Translations under genes and position numbers: made by a program
The notes under the pieces: model-generated
Databases searched by the model: none
What the model was told of the DNA's origin: nothing
Seen by the model: the letters and a program-made list of their open reading frames with translations, nothing else
Shown here: in pieces, positions 21,749 through 21,817 of the stretch
Position numbering within the stretch: the stretch's first letter is position 1
Layout of the letters: every line of letters begins with the position of its first letter
DNA from: a virus
IMG/VR virus record: IMGVR_UViG_3300028025_001129
Span: 1 to 21,817 of that record
DNA length: 21,817 bases
Reading direction: 5' to 3' (one strand)

Positions 21749-21817
21749 TGACCGGTATAATGTGCGCTCTGATTGGTACCCCAGCAGGACCGTATGGTGC
21801 TGACCTACTTATCATTG
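21748..21817 (+). CDS. Start of a further phage gene, cut by window end
   Basis: ATG at 21748 overlaps the fibre stop (TAATG) and 23 codons are open to the window edge (MTGIMCALIGTPAGPYGADL). No function can be assigned. Coupling to the fibre gene and the Gly/Ala/Pro-rich start fit a fibre-associated or small tail protein. The 3' end is missing. Confidence 0.6.
   Translation, partial: MTGIMCALIGTPAGPYGADLLII

Overview
This window is a contiguous piece of the late (virion and lysis) region of a tailed bacteriophage (Caudoviricetes). All 29 supported coding sequences lie on the + strand. They are packed tightly, with many ATGA or TAATG stop/start overlaps. A GH19 endolysin, a nested i-spanin/o-spanin pair and a lipobox protein point to a Gram-negative host. 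The moderately GC-rich, phage-typical sequence contains no tRNA, integrase or host gene. The terminase and portal would be expected upstream of base 1. No tape-measure gene is seen and a P22-gp4/SU10-type adaptor is present, so a podovirus-like tail is likely; this is inference.

Layout. (1) 38-4732, head module: two tiny proteins, a GroES-like co-chaperonin, an acidic coiled-coil scaffold candidate, a conserved head-region protein, a decoration-like protein and the major capsid protein, which is followed by a strong hairpin terminator. Two small structural candidates follow, separated by a second hairpin and a possible promoter. (2) 4736-10544: three consecutive paralogous spike/adhesin genes built from repeated beta-sandwich (carbohydrate-binding-like) modules, each ending in a LamG-like domain. 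The gene borders cut the repeat unit at the same place. (3) 10541-12170: small accessory proteins, including an MQQP tandem-repeat protein and Lys/Gly-rich basic proteins, closed by a textbook terminator. (4) 12288-14429: a connector/tail protein carrying a discoidin-like insert, a CxxC protein, and a C1q/TNF-like fibre. (5) 14429-14791: a protein with the Dps ferroxidase ligand spacing. (6) 14791-17073: a lysis block with a membrane coiled-coil protein, a lipoprotein, two paralogous holin-like proteins (the second with an EF-hand tail), the endolysin and the spanins. (7) 17103-21817: an HTH-metallophosphoesterase, a head-tail adaptor, a 917-residue repeat-rich tail fibre, and the start of another gene.

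Together the genes make a capsid with chaperonin help, a connector/tail, an unusually large investment in host-surface binding (at least five adhesin-type genes at three places) and a complete Gram-negative lysis programme. The most notable points are the Dps-like protein, the split-repeat spike array, the EF-hand tail on a holin-like protein, and a metallophosphoesterase with a changed metal-binding motif.
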